Shown here: positions 28,200 through 37,064 of the stretch, piece after piece
Layout: each line of letters begins with the position of its first letter
Position numbering within the stretch: the first letter of the stretch is position 1
Assembly (NCBI GenBank): GCA_902168185.1
Contig: CABHOV010000061.1
Span: 207,491-271,490, forward strand
DNA: 64,000 nucleotides
Direction: 5' to 3'
From: an uncultured Bacteroides sp.
GTDB lineage: Bacteria; Bacteroidota; Bacteroidia; Cytophagales; Cyclobacteriaceae
Translations under genes and position numbers: made by a program
Notes under the pieces: generated by a model
Databases searched by the model: none
Seen by the model: only the letters and a program-made list of their open reading frames with translations
Told to the model about the DNA's origin: nothing

Positions 28200-29051
28200 A
28201 TGAAAAGAAGAGAATTTGTACAAACAGCATCGTTCGCGGCAGCGGGTTTGCTTTCGCTGCCCACCTTTCTGGCGGCGGGTAAAGTAAAAGCATCTGCGCT
28301 CGGGCTTCAACTTTATACTTTACGCGATACCATACCTGCCGATCCGAAAGGTGTATTGCAAAAGGTAGCAAGCTTCGGTTATAAAGAGCTTGAAACCTAT
28401 GGCTATAGCAATGGCAAAATATTCGGAATGGATTTTCTGGAGTTCGGTAAATATGTGAAGAGCCTGGGAATGAAAGTAACAAGCGGTCACTATGGTTGGG
28501 ACATTGTTCGCGGTGATTGGGAGAAAGCTGTTACCGATGCGAAAGCTATAGGACAATCCAATATGGTAGTGCCCTGGATTGCAGCTGAAGAACGTGGCTC
28601 CATTGAAAGCTTTAAGAAACTCTGCGGAGAACTTAACAAGGCCGGTGAGATCTGCAACAAGCATGGCATTCGTTTAGGCTATCACAATCACGCATTTGAA
28701 TTTGAAAAAACAGATGATCAGATTCCATATGATGTGATGCTGGCAACACTCGATCCGAAGAAAGTAGGCATGGAGATGGATATTTTCTGGGTGGTAAACG
28801 CAGGCTATGATCCGATTAAATACTTCGAGAAATATCCAGGACGTTTCGAGCAGTGGCATGTAAAAGATATGAGCAAGGAAGATCGTGGCAGGAATGCTGA
28901 TGTTGGAACAGGAACGATTGACTGGAAAGCGATTTTCGCGAAAGCCAAAGTTTCTGGAATGAAGCATTACTATGTAGAGCAGGAATCATATCCAGGCGCT
29001 CCGATTGATAGCGTTGGCGCGAGCGCCAAATATCTGAAGACAATATTATAG
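28200..29051 (+). CDS. Tat-exported sugar isomerase/epimerase-like TIM barrel
   Basis: A 283-residue protein with a twin-arginine signal (MKRREFVQTASFAAAGLLSLP), so it should be folded in the cytoplasm and exported to the periplasm. The mature part is an AP-endonuclease-2-like TIM barrel with GYKELETYGYSNGKIFG, RLGYHNHAFEFEK, GMEMDIFWVVNAGYDP, WHVKDMSK and HYYVEQESY, the metal-site residues of the family. It is the second such fold in the cluster; the first is cytoplasmic. It follows the multidomain dehydrogenase by 23 bp and ends at a strong terminator. Confidence 0.88.
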   Translation: MKRREFVQTASFAAAGLLSLPTFLAAGKVKASALGLQLYTLRDTIPADPKGVLQKVASFGYKELETYGYSNGKIFGMDFLEFGKYVKSLGMKVTSGHYGWDIVRGDWEKAVTDAKAIGQSNMVVPWIAAEERGSIESFKKLCGELNKAGEICNKHGIRLGYHNHAFEFEKTDDQIPYDVMLATLDPKKVGMEMDIFWVVNAGYDPIKYFEKYPGRFEQWHVKDMSKEDRGRNADVGTGTIDWKAIFAKAKVSGMKHYYVEQESYPGAPIDSVGASAKYLKTIL

Positions 29052-29078
29052 TTTTTTTGTTTTTTGTTTACTGGGAAG

Positions 29079-29107
29079 ATGTCGGGCGTTATTGCCCGAC
29101 ATTTTTT
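29079..29107 (+). terminator. Intrinsic terminator ending the sugar-oxidation cluster
   Basis: ATGTCGGGC (29079-29087) pairs perfectly with GCCCGACAT (29094-29102), 6-nt loop, followed by six T. Confidence 0.85.
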
Positions 29108-29162
29108 GTTTTATACCGCTCGCTATTTTACATTGACACCATTTTCATATTAACGGTTCACT

Positions 29163-29540
29163 ATGCGTGTTGTCAACTTCATTCTGGCCATTATGTTTAT
29201 GGGCTTTGCCTTTCTTCAGCTCAACGACCCTGATCCTGTAATCTGGATTTTGATCTATGGTGTGATGGCTGTTTTTTGTGTGATGGCCATGTTTGATTTT
29301 TATTCCCGGAAGGCTCTTATAGCAGTCCTCCTGATCTATACCGCCTATAGTTTTTTTTATATACCGGGTGTGATAGAATGGCTTCAGCACGATAAACGTT
29401 CTGCTTTGTTTGATGACGTGGCGAAAATGGAGCACCTCTATATTGAAGAGTCACGCGAATTTTTGGGCCTGCTCATTTGCATTGCCGTGCTTGCAGTTTA
29501 TCTGTATCGCGCGCGAAAGACACGTGCAGCTTCACGCTGA
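29163..29540 (+). CDS. TMEM220-family membrane protein
   Basis: A 125-residue membrane protein with four predicted helices (about 4-20, 28-46, 52-70, 98-116). The first loop carries QLNDPDPVIWILIYG, the hallmark of the transmembrane 220 family. No biochemical function is established. The C-terminus is a short basic tail. It stands alone between two terminated clusters, and no partner is apparent. Confidence 0.8.
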   Translation: MRVVNFILAIMFMGFAFLQLNDPDPVIWILIYGVMAVFCVMAMFDFYSRKALIAVLLIYTAYSFFYIPGVIEWLQHDKRSALFDDVAKMEHLYIEESREFLGLLICIAVLAVYLYRARKTRAASR

Positions 29541-29669
29541 AAATAGTATAGTCATGATGCAGGCTCTTCATGACTGTGTTTCGAGCAACTGTCTATACAC
29601 GATAAACTCTTTACCCTCAATACTCAAAACTCTATCTAATCCTGTGTAATTTATTATCTTCATGTCTTT

Positions 29670-31469
29670 ATGAGAAGAGTTTTTGTGTTCCTTTTTGCAG
29701 CTTGCCTGTTGGTGAGTTGTTCGAGATCAAAAGAAAAAATTCCACCTGTTATACCTATGGAAAAATCCTCAGGGAAAATTGTGATCTATCAGTTGATGAC
29801 TCGCCTCTTTGGCAATAAGAAGACGACCAATACACCGTATGGCACCATTGAAGAAAATGGAGTAGGGAAGTTTAATGATATCAACCCAACCGCACTCAAA
29901 TCTTTGCATGCACTCGGCATCACACATGTGTGGTACACGGGCGTACTCGAGCATGCCGTGTTAACCGATTATACCAAGTATGGAATTCCCCTGGACGATG
30001 CTGATGTCGTGAAGGGGCGAGCAGGTTCTCCCTATGCTATAAAAGATTACTATGATGTTAACCCCGACCTTGCTTCGGATGTTAATAGTCGCATGACGGA
30101 GTTTGAACACCTGATCGAACGTACACATGCAGAAGGTTTAAAAGTGATTATCGATTTTGTTCCCAACCATGTAGCGCGCTCCTATAAATCAGATAAAAAA
30201 CCTGCCGGTGTAAAGGATCTCGGTGAGACTGATGATAAGAATGTTGCCTTCAGTGCTTCCAATAATTTTTACTATCTGCCCGGACAATCATTCCAGGTGC
30301 CAGCAGGATATAAACCATTGGGAGGCGGCACGTTTCCAACGCTCGATGGCAAGTTTGATGAAACACCGGCAAAAGTTACCGGCAACGATCAGTTCACAGC
30401 AAGCCCGGGAGTAAACGAATGGTTTGAAACCGTGAAACTGAATTATGGTGTTGATATCCAGAATGGACGCAGAACATTTTTTGATCCTATACCTGATACA
30501 TGGGTAAAGATGAAAGATATACTCTTGTTCTGGGCTGGTAAGAAAGTAGATGGCTTCCGGTGTGATATGGCCGAAATGGTTCCGGTAGAATTCTGGAGCT
30601 GGGCTATACCAATCGTAAAAGCACAACATCCGAAAATAATATTTATAGCAGAGATCTATAACCCGGCACAGTATAACAACTATATACATACCGGGAAGTT
30701 TGATTTTCTCTACGATAAAGTTCAACTATACGATACACTTCGATTACTGGTACAAGGCAAGGCAAATACCCACGACATTCATTCGATCCGCCAGACGCAG
30801 GAAGGTATACATCAGAACATGCTGCATTTCCTGGAGAACCATGATGAACAACGCATTGCCTCTCCGTACTTTGCCGGTGATCCGTGGAAAGCTGTTCCGG
30901 CTATGGTTATCAGTGCCACCTTGGACAGCGGGCCTGTCATGATATACTTTGGACAAGAGGTGGGCGAGCCCGGTGCCGGTACAAAAGGTTTTCAGGGTGA
31001 TGATGGACGTACTACCATCTTTGATTATTGGGGAGTTCCTGAACATCAAAAGTGGATGAATGGCGGCAAGTTCGATGGCGATTCGTTGTCACTTGAACAA
31101 AAGCAATTGCGTTTGTTTTATAGCGACTTGTTGAATCTGGCTTCTAAAAATCCGGCACTGGTGGCAGGAGAGTATATTGACCTGACAGCTTCGAATATAG
31201 CAGCTGGAAATTTTACAGATCAGGTGCATGCTTTTCTGCGATTCTCTGGCGAGGAACGGTTATTGATCCTCACAAGCTATAATGCAGCCGAGCAGGTGGT
31301 GAAAGTACAGATACCACGTGAAGCATTTCAGCAGGCAGGCCTTGATCCGGCAGGCAGCTATATTGCCCGTGACCTGCTGTGGCGTGAAGCTGAAGTAGGG
31401 TTTGATCAGAACCTGACCTTCGAATTGAAATTGAAACCGTATAGCTCGTTTATATTCAAGATCAAATAG
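29670..31469 (+). CDS. GH13 alpha-amylase-family lipoprotein
   Basis: A 599-residue lipoprotein (signal ending LLVSC at Cys16), so a periplasmic or surface alpha-glucan hydrolase. The four GH13 regions are complete: VIIDFVPNH, GFRCDMAEM with nucleophile Asp299, IFIAEIYNP with acid/base Glu328 and FLENHDEQ with Asp392. The C-terminus is a beta-sandwich. It probably releases malto-oligosaccharides or maltose outside the cytoplasm. It heads the alpha-glucan cluster, 154 bp upstream of glgE, and could supply maltose to the maltokinase domain encoded further down. Confidence 0.92.
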   Translation: MRRVFVFLFAACLLVSCSRSKEKIPPVIPMEKSSGKIVIYQLMTRLFGNKKTTNTPYGTIEENGVGKFNDINPTALKSLHALGITHVWYTGVLEHAVLTDYTKYGIPLDDADVVKGRAGSPYAIKDYYDVNPDLASDVNSRMTEFEHLIERTHAEGLKVIIDFVPNHVARSYKSDKKPAGVKDLGETDDKNVAFSASNNFYYLPGQSFQVPAGYKPLGGGTFPTLDGKFDETPAKVTGNDQFTASPGVNEWFETVKLNYGVDIQNGRRTFFDPIPDTWVKMKDILLFWAGKKVDGFRCDMAEMVPVEFWSWAIPIVKAQHPKIIFIAEIYNPAQYNNYIHTGKFDFLYDKVQLYDTLRLLVQGKANTHDIHSIRQTQEGIHQNMLHFLENHDEQRIASPYFAGDPWKAVPAMVISATLDSGPVMIYFGQEVGEPGAGTKGFQGDDGRTTIFDYWGVPEHQKWMNGGKFDGDSLSLEQKQLRLFYSDLLNLASKNPALVAGEYIDLTASNIAAGNFTDQVHAFLRFSGEERLLILTSYNAAEQVVKVQIPREAFQQAGLDPAGSYIARDLLWREAEVGFDQNLTFELKLKPYSSFIFKIK

Positions 31470-31623
31470 GGTGCTGCAAAGTAACTATAGATCGTGAAGT
31501 GTGGTGTAGAATAAAAAATGTTGAAATATAGAGTTCCGATTATATTCATCAGATGAATAATCGGAACCTCGTAATACAACAGCAACGTATAGCATGTATA
31601 GCGCATAAAAAATTAGCAGGCAG

Positions 31624-33570
31624 ATGCAAGAACGCAAAGGACAATCGCGAGTAATGATTGAAAATGTACAGCCACAGGTAGATGGCGGGCTGTACCCGGC
31701 AAAACGGACCGTTGGTGAACGGGTAGATGTAACGGCAGATATATTTGGTGATGGCCATGATCATATCCGCGCACAAGTATGGTATAAAAAGGACGGTGAT
31801 GCAGAGTGGACAACCGTAGAGATGCTGCACGTGATGAATGACTCCTGGAAAGGTACATTTCATGTTCAGCAGAAGTGTTCATATTTATATACGGTAGTCG
31901 CCTGGATCGATCACTTCGAAACCTGGTATGATGGTTTCAAAAAGAAAGCTGCAGCACATGTAGATGTGAAAGTGGAGCTTCAGGAGGGTGTGATCATTTT
32001 AAAGAAACTTGCCAAAGATAAAAACAACGAGCTGCTGAGCGCAGCGACGAAACTCGAAGCCCCCTATAACACAGCGATCGAGTATGTATTAAGTGAGGAA
32101 TTTAAGGAGATCGTTCATCACTATCCACTGGTTGAGTTCGAGACACTCTATGATAAAGTTCTTCCCATAACTGTTGAGTATAAGAAGGCAAACTTCTCCT
32201 CTTGGTATGAACTGTTTCCCCGTTCGGCTTCACTCGAAGGAAAGCATGGAACGTTTCAGGACGTGATAAAGCTTCTGCCCAGAGTGGCGGCCATGGGATT
32301 TGATATACTATATCTTCCACCAATACATCCCATTGGAAAACTTAATCGCAAAGGTAAAAATAACAATGTGAACGCAGAGCCCGGTGAACCTGGTTCGCCC
32401 TGGGCCATCGGCAGCGATGAAGGTGGACACAAATCTATACACCAGGAGCTGGGGACACTGGAAGATTACAAGCGGCTGATACGCGAAGCAAAACATTATC
32501 ATATAGATATAGCGCTTGATCTGGCCTTTCAGTGCGCGCCTGATCATCCATATGTAAAAGAAAATCCGCAGTGGTTCAAGCAACGTCCGGATGGTTCTAT
32601 TCAATATGCTGAGAATCCTCCGAAAAAATATCAGGATATATACCCGTTTAACTTCGAGACAGACGACTGGATGGCGTTGTGGCAGGAGCTTAAATCGGTG
32701 ATTACCTTCTGGATTGATAATGGCGTTCAGATCTTTCGAGTGGATAATCCGCATACCAAGCCTATACCATTCTGGCAATGGGCAATCGCTGAAGTAAACA
32801 AACTATATCCCGATATAATCTTTTTATCCGAAGCGTTTACGCGTCCCAGGATCATGGCCTCATTGGGAAAGATCGGCTTCACACAATCCTATACTTACTT
32901 CACGTGGCGCACAAGCAAAGCGGAGATCATCGAGTATATGAATGAACTGGTAAACGGACCATCGCGTAATTATTTCCGTCCTAACTTCTGGCCCAACACA
33001 CCGGATATTTTACCATGGCATTTACAACACCAGGGTGAGAATATATTTATAATCCGCCTGGCGCTGGCAGCAACACTATCTTCTAACTATGGTATATATG
33101 GGCCTGTATATGAGTTCTACGACAATATACCGATGGAAGGTAAAGAGGAGTACTATAACTCTGAAAAATACGAAGTAAAGCAACACGACTGGAAGCGCAC
33201 AAATCGTATGACGGACATCATTACGATTATCAACAAAGCACGTAAAGATCATGCAGCACTTCAGTCAACCTGGAATATACATTTCTGTTTTATCGAGAAT
33301 CCAAACCTGCTGGCATTTGTAAAAGCTACCGATGACCTTTCCAGTATTGTATTGGTAGTGGTAAATCTCGATCAACACAACAAGCAAAACGGGTATGTTC
33401 AGTTACCTAAATCATTGCTAAAGATTGGCGATCATGTCAATGTAAAGCTGTATGATGTAATGACGGATGATCATTATACCTGGACACAAGAATGGAACTA
33501 TGTGGAAATCGATCCTTATAAAATGCCGTTCCACTTGTTTAAACTGGAAGTACACGAATCTTATATGTAA
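31624..33570 (+). CDS. glgE: Alpha-1,4-glucan:maltose-1-phosphate maltosyltransferase GlgE
   Basis: A 648-residue GH13 enzyme that extends alpha-1,4-glucan using maltose 1-phosphate. The N-terminal beta domain has the GlgE start pattern (MIENVQPQVDGGLYPAKR, GERVDVTADIFGDGHD), and the barrel has LYLPPIHPIGKLNRKGKNN, a GlgE hallmark. The nucleophile is Asp374 in FRVDNPHTKP, and the acid/base is Glu403 in FLSEAFTRP. The length is typical. The next gene (TreS-maltokinase) starts 3 bp after its stop codon, so the two are translationally close. Its donor substrate would be made by the maltokinase domain of that protein. Confidence 0.96.
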   Translation: MQERKGQSRVMIENVQPQVDGGLYPAKRTVGERVDVTADIFGDGHDHIRAQVWYKKDGDAEWTTVEMLHVMNDSWKGTFHVQQKCSYLYTVVAWIDHFETWYDGFKKKAAAHVDVKVELQEGVIILKKLAKDKNNELLSAATKLEAPYNTAIEYVLSEEFKEIVHHYPLVEFETLYDKVLPITVEYKKANFSSWYELFPRSASLEGKHGTFQDVIKLLPRVAAMGFDILYLPPIHPIGKLNRKGKNNNVNAEPGEPGSPWAIGSDEGGHKSIHQELGTLEDYKRLIREAKHYHIDIALDLAFQCAPDHPYVKENPQWFKQRPDGSIQYAENPPKKYQDIYPFNFETDDWMALWQELKSVITFWIDNGVQIFRVDNPHTKPIPFWQWAIAEVNKLYPDIIFLSEAFTRPRIMASLGKIGFTQSYTYFTWRTSKAEIIEYMNELVNGPSRNYFRPNFWPNTPDILPWHLQHQGENIFIIRLALAATLSSNYGIYGPVYEFYDNIPMEGKEEYYNSEKYEVKQHDWKRTNRMTDIITIINKARKDHAALQSTWNIHFCFIENPNLLAFVKATDDLSSIVLVVVNLDQHNKQNGYVQLPKSLLKIGDHVNVKLYDVMTDDHYTWTQEWNYVEIDPYKMPFHLFKLEVHESYM

Positions 33571-33573
33571 CGC

Positions 33574-36500
33574 ATGAGTATACCGATTAAATCCGGAGAT
33601 CCGCTTTGGTTCAAAGATGCTGTTTTTTACGAAGTATCAGTCAGGGCTTTTTTTGACAGCAACGGCGATGGTATTGGCGATTTTCCTGGATTGATCCAAA
33701 AGCTGGATTACCTTGAAGACCTAGGTATCAATACACTTTGGTTGCTGCCTTTTTATCCGTCACCATTAAAGGACGATGGCTTTGACGTAACCGACCATAC
33801 AGATATACATCCGGATTATGGTACACTTGCTGATTTCAAATTTTTCCTGAAAGAAGCACACCGCAGAGGAATTCGCGTTATTATAGAACTGATCCTGAAT
33901 CATACTTCCGATCAGCATCCGTGGTTCAAGCGTTCACGCAAAGCCAAATCAGGTTCGCGCTATCGCGACCTATATGTCTGGAGTGATACAACGGATAAGT
34001 ATAAAGAAGCACGCGTCATGTTTTCAGATGCTGAAGCTTCTAATTGGACATGGGATACAGAAGCGCGCGCATACTATTGGCACCGCTTTTACAGGCATCA
34101 GCCTGAATTGAATTTTGAGAATGCTGAAGTCCAGATGGAGATGATCAAGGTCGTTGACTTCTGGATGAAGATGGGTGTCGATGGATTTCGATTGGGCTCT
34201 GCTGCATTTCTCTTTGAAGAGGAGGGAACAAGCTGCGAGAATCTTCCGCAGACACACGTGTTTTTAAAGAAGCTTCGTTCACACATTGATAAGAACTATA
34301 AAGATAAAGTATTGATCGCGGAAGCGAATCTCTGGCCGGAAGACGCAGCAACTTATTTCGGAGGCGGTGAAGAGTGTCACATGAACTTCAACTTTCCGTT
34401 GATGCCGCGTATGTTCCTGGCATTGCGTACAGAAGATAGTTATCCCATTGTAGACATTATCGAGCAAACACCTGTCACACCCCCCAACTGCCAATGGGTT
34501 GTATTCTTGCGTAACCACGATGAGCTCGGCCTGGAGATGGTTACCGAAGAGGAAAAAGATTATCTGCTGAAAGCCTATGCGAGTGATGCTAATTCGAAAG
34601 TAAATACCGGTATACGCAGGCGATTGGCTCCCATGTTAAATAACGATCGGAGAAAAGTAGAATTACTATATACTATTTTGCTTTCGCTGCCCGGCACGCC
34701 CGTTATATACTATGGCGATGAGATTGGTATGGGAGACAATGTATACCTGGGAGACCGTTTTGGTGTGCGTACGCCGATGCAATGGAACATGAACCTGAAC
34801 GCAGGCTTCTCAACGGCAAATCCTCAGCGCTTGTTTCTTCCGATCATTACCGACCCGGTATATAGGTATGAATCGGTGAACGTAGCCACACAGGAAGAAA
34901 ATCCTTCGTCATTGTTATGGTGGCTCAAACATGTTATAGCCATGCGCAAGAGGCTTAACATTTTTGGAAGAGGAACGATGAAATTCATCGAGAGTAATAA
35001 TGCTAAAGTGTTAGCCTTTGCACGTACCGATGAAAAGCAACGTGTGATTGTCGTAGCCAACCTCTCACAATTTTCGCAGGCAGCAACACTCAATCTTTCT
35101 GAGTATAGAGATTGTGAAATGACCGAAGCGTTCAGTCAGAATCGGTTCATGAATGTAGAGGAAAATGATTACCCGATAACGATCGGACCATACGGATATT
35201 TCTGGTTCCAGGCGGACACACCGGAGAAGAAAGAAAAGGCTGATGCCAGTGGAGAACTTCCGTTGATTCGTACAGACTTATCGTGGGAGCGTTTACTTGA
35301 TAACTATAATGAAGTACGCAACCTTGAACGCAAAATTCTTCCACCGTTTATGCGGAAGTGCCGATGGTTTGGTGGTAAAGCAAAAGTGATCAACAAGATC
35401 GCCATTCACAAAACCATTCCGGTAAAAGTAGAAGGCGATACACACTATCTCACCATCATTGAAGTACATTATGTGCAGCGTTTGCCGGAGCTATATTTCC
35501 TTCCGCTTACGTTCGTACCTTCTGATAGCATTCTTGAACGCGTAGAGTATACCACTCAAAGTGTAGTGTGTCGTGCTGAAATTCAGGGGCGCTCCGGTTT
35601 CATCATGGACAGTAGTTATGATAAAGTGTTCCGCGATTTTCTGTTCATGGGAATGGAGAAGGAGATTCGCCTGAAAGACGATAGTGGAGGAGAGCTTGAA
35701 TTTAATTCCAGTGTATTTGCGCGACTCGGTAAAAATAAAAAAGTTGATTCTAAAATTCTCAAGACGGATCAAAGTAATACGGCCATCATTTACAACGATG
35801 AGTACTTCTTTAAATTCTATCGTAAGCTTGAGAAGGAAATCAATCCCGACCTTGAAATCATTCGCTTCTTGTCCGAGCATACTACATTTCAGAACTGTCC
35901 CAAGTATGCAGGAAGTATAGAGTACCATGATCACGAAGGCAAGACTATAGTTTTCGGATTACTACAGGAGAAAGTAGAGAACCAGGGCGAAGCATGGGCT
36001 ATGTCTGTTGATTCTGTCGGACGTTTCTATGAACGCGTCATGGTCAAAGGTAAAGCCGTGAAGCCTCCCAAGTTAATTAACAAGTCAGCTATAAAATTTG
36101 AAGACTCTCCGGAGATCATTCAGGAATATATAGGGCGTGGCTTTTATGAGCGCATCGTACGATTAGGACAACGCACCGCAGAGATGCACCTTGCCTTAGC
36201 ATCGGACGCAGCCAACCCTGCATTCTCAGTAGAGAAATTCAATGCGAATTATCAGCGGTCCATGTACTCATCGCTTCGTAAAATGGTGCGTGATCGCTTT
36301 AGTTTATTGGAGGCAACATTGCCCAAGCTGGATCCGCAGGTACAGGAACTTGCCAAGAAAATATTGGCATTGGAAGACAACATCCTCGAATGCTTCAGTG
36401 AAGTATACCAGGTAAAGATCAACACGTTCAAGACGCGAATTCATGGAGATTTCCATTTGGGACAAGTGTTGTTCACGGGCAAAGATTTTGTGATCATAGA

Positions 36501-36921
36501 TTTTGAAGGAGAGCCCGGACTTGCCTTTAGCGAAAGACGATTGAAACGTAGTCCGCTCAAAGACGTGGCCGGTATGATGCGCTCGATTCATTATGCAGCC
36601 TTCGGCAAAATTCTGCTGAATGAAAATTACCGCGACCGTGATTTGGAATTCCTCGAATCGTGGGCAGAACAGTGGCAACATTATATCGGGCGCTATTATT
36701 TAGGGGCATATATGGAACGAATGGGCATGGGCACGGTATTATCACCTGAACATGATGTGTTGCTGAGGACATTCTTGCTTGAGAAAGCGATTTATGAACT
36801 CGGTTACGAACTCAATGGCCGCCCTGACTGGACTGTGATACCGCTGCGCGGAATTTATTATCACATGAAGCGCTTCCAGGAAGAAAAAGAAGAGCGGAAA
36901 GAAACGAAGGGTAAGAAGTAA
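33574..36921 (+). CDS. treS: TreS-type GH13 domain fused to maltokinase, GH13 nucleophile lost
   Basis: An 1115-residue fusion with a trehalose-synthase-like GH13 domain (about 1-550) and a maltokinase (about 570-1110). The kinase half looks intact: cap motif MRKCRWFGGKAK near 600, catalytic HGDFHLGQVLF and metal-binding IDFEGEP. The GH13 half keeps acid/base Glu250 (IAEANLWPED) and Asp316 (RNHDEL), but where TreS proteins read GFRLDAVPY it reads GFRLGSAAF, with Gly208 in place of the nucleophile Asp. Region I reads IELILNH, with Glu105 for the usual Asp. Maltose-trehalose interconversion is therefore unlikely; phosphorylation of maltose for GlgE is likely. The symbol reflects homology, not activity. 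Confidence 0.9.
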   Translation: MSIPIKSGDPLWFKDAVFYEVSVRAFFDSNGDGIGDFPGLIQKLDYLEDLGINTLWLLPFYPSPLKDDGFDVTDHTDIHPDYGTLADFKFFLKEAHRRGIRVIIELILNHTSDQHPWFKRSRKAKSGSRYRDLYVWSDTTDKYKEARVMFSDAEASNWTWDTEARAYYWHRFYRHQPELNFENAEVQMEMIKVVDFWMKMGVDGFRLGSAAFLFEEEGTSCENLPQTHVFLKKLRSHIDKNYKDKVLIAEANLWPEDAATYFGGGEECHMNFNFPLMPRMFLALRTEDSYPIVDIIEQTPVTPPNCQWVVFLRNHDELGLEMVTEEEKDYLLKAYASDANSKVNTGIRRRLAPMLNNDRRKVELLYTILLSLPGTPVIYYGDEIGMGDNVYLGDRFGVRTPMQWNMNLNAGFSTANPQRLFLPIITDPVYRYESVNVATQEENPSSLLWWLKHVIAMRKRLNIFGRGTMKFIESNNAKVLAFARTDEKQRVIVVANLSQFSQAATLNLSEYRDCEMTEAFSQNRFMNVEENDYPITIGPYGYFWFQADTPEKKEKADASGELPLIRTDLSWERLLDNYNEVRNLERKILPPFMRKCRWFGGKAKVINKIAIHKTIPVKVEGDTHYLTIIEVHYVQRLPELYFLPLTFVPSDSILERVEYTTQSVVCRAEIQGRSGFIMDSSYDKVFRDFLFMGMEKEIRLKDDSGGELEFNSSVFARLGKNKKVDSKILKTDQSNTAIIYNDEYFFKFYRKLEKEINPDLEIIRFLSEHTTFQNCPKYAGSIEYHDHEGKTIVFGLLQEKVENQGEAWAMSVDSVGRFYERVMVKGKAVKPPKLINKSAIKFEDSPEIIQEYIGRGFYERIVRLGQRTAEMHLALASDAANPAFSVEKFNANYQRSMYSSLRKMVRDRFSLLEATLPKLDPQVQELAKKILALEDNILECFSEVYQVKINTFKTRIHGDFHLGQVLFTGKDFVIIDFEGEPGLAFSERRLKRSPLKDVAGMMRSIHYAAFGKILLNENYRDRDLEFLESWAEQWQHYIGRYYLGAYMERMGMGTVLSPEHDVLLRTFLLEKAIYELGYELNGRPDWTVIPLRGIYYHMKRFQEEKEERKETKGKK

Positions 36922-37064
36922 AGTAAATGAAGGTAGAAGTATAAAGAATAAAAAGTAGAAGTATAGTGTGGTTTAACAATGTGTAGTAGGAGATGAGGAT
37001 GAGCGTTTAACCGTATTGTAAAACTGGTTTTGATTTTTTTTAAAGCAGTAATCCACGAGACACC

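Noticed and set aside
34195..34197. Gly208 as a sequencing error
   Set aside because: Flanking residues (SAAF for AVPY) and region I (Glu105) have changed too, so a single base error would not explain the pattern.
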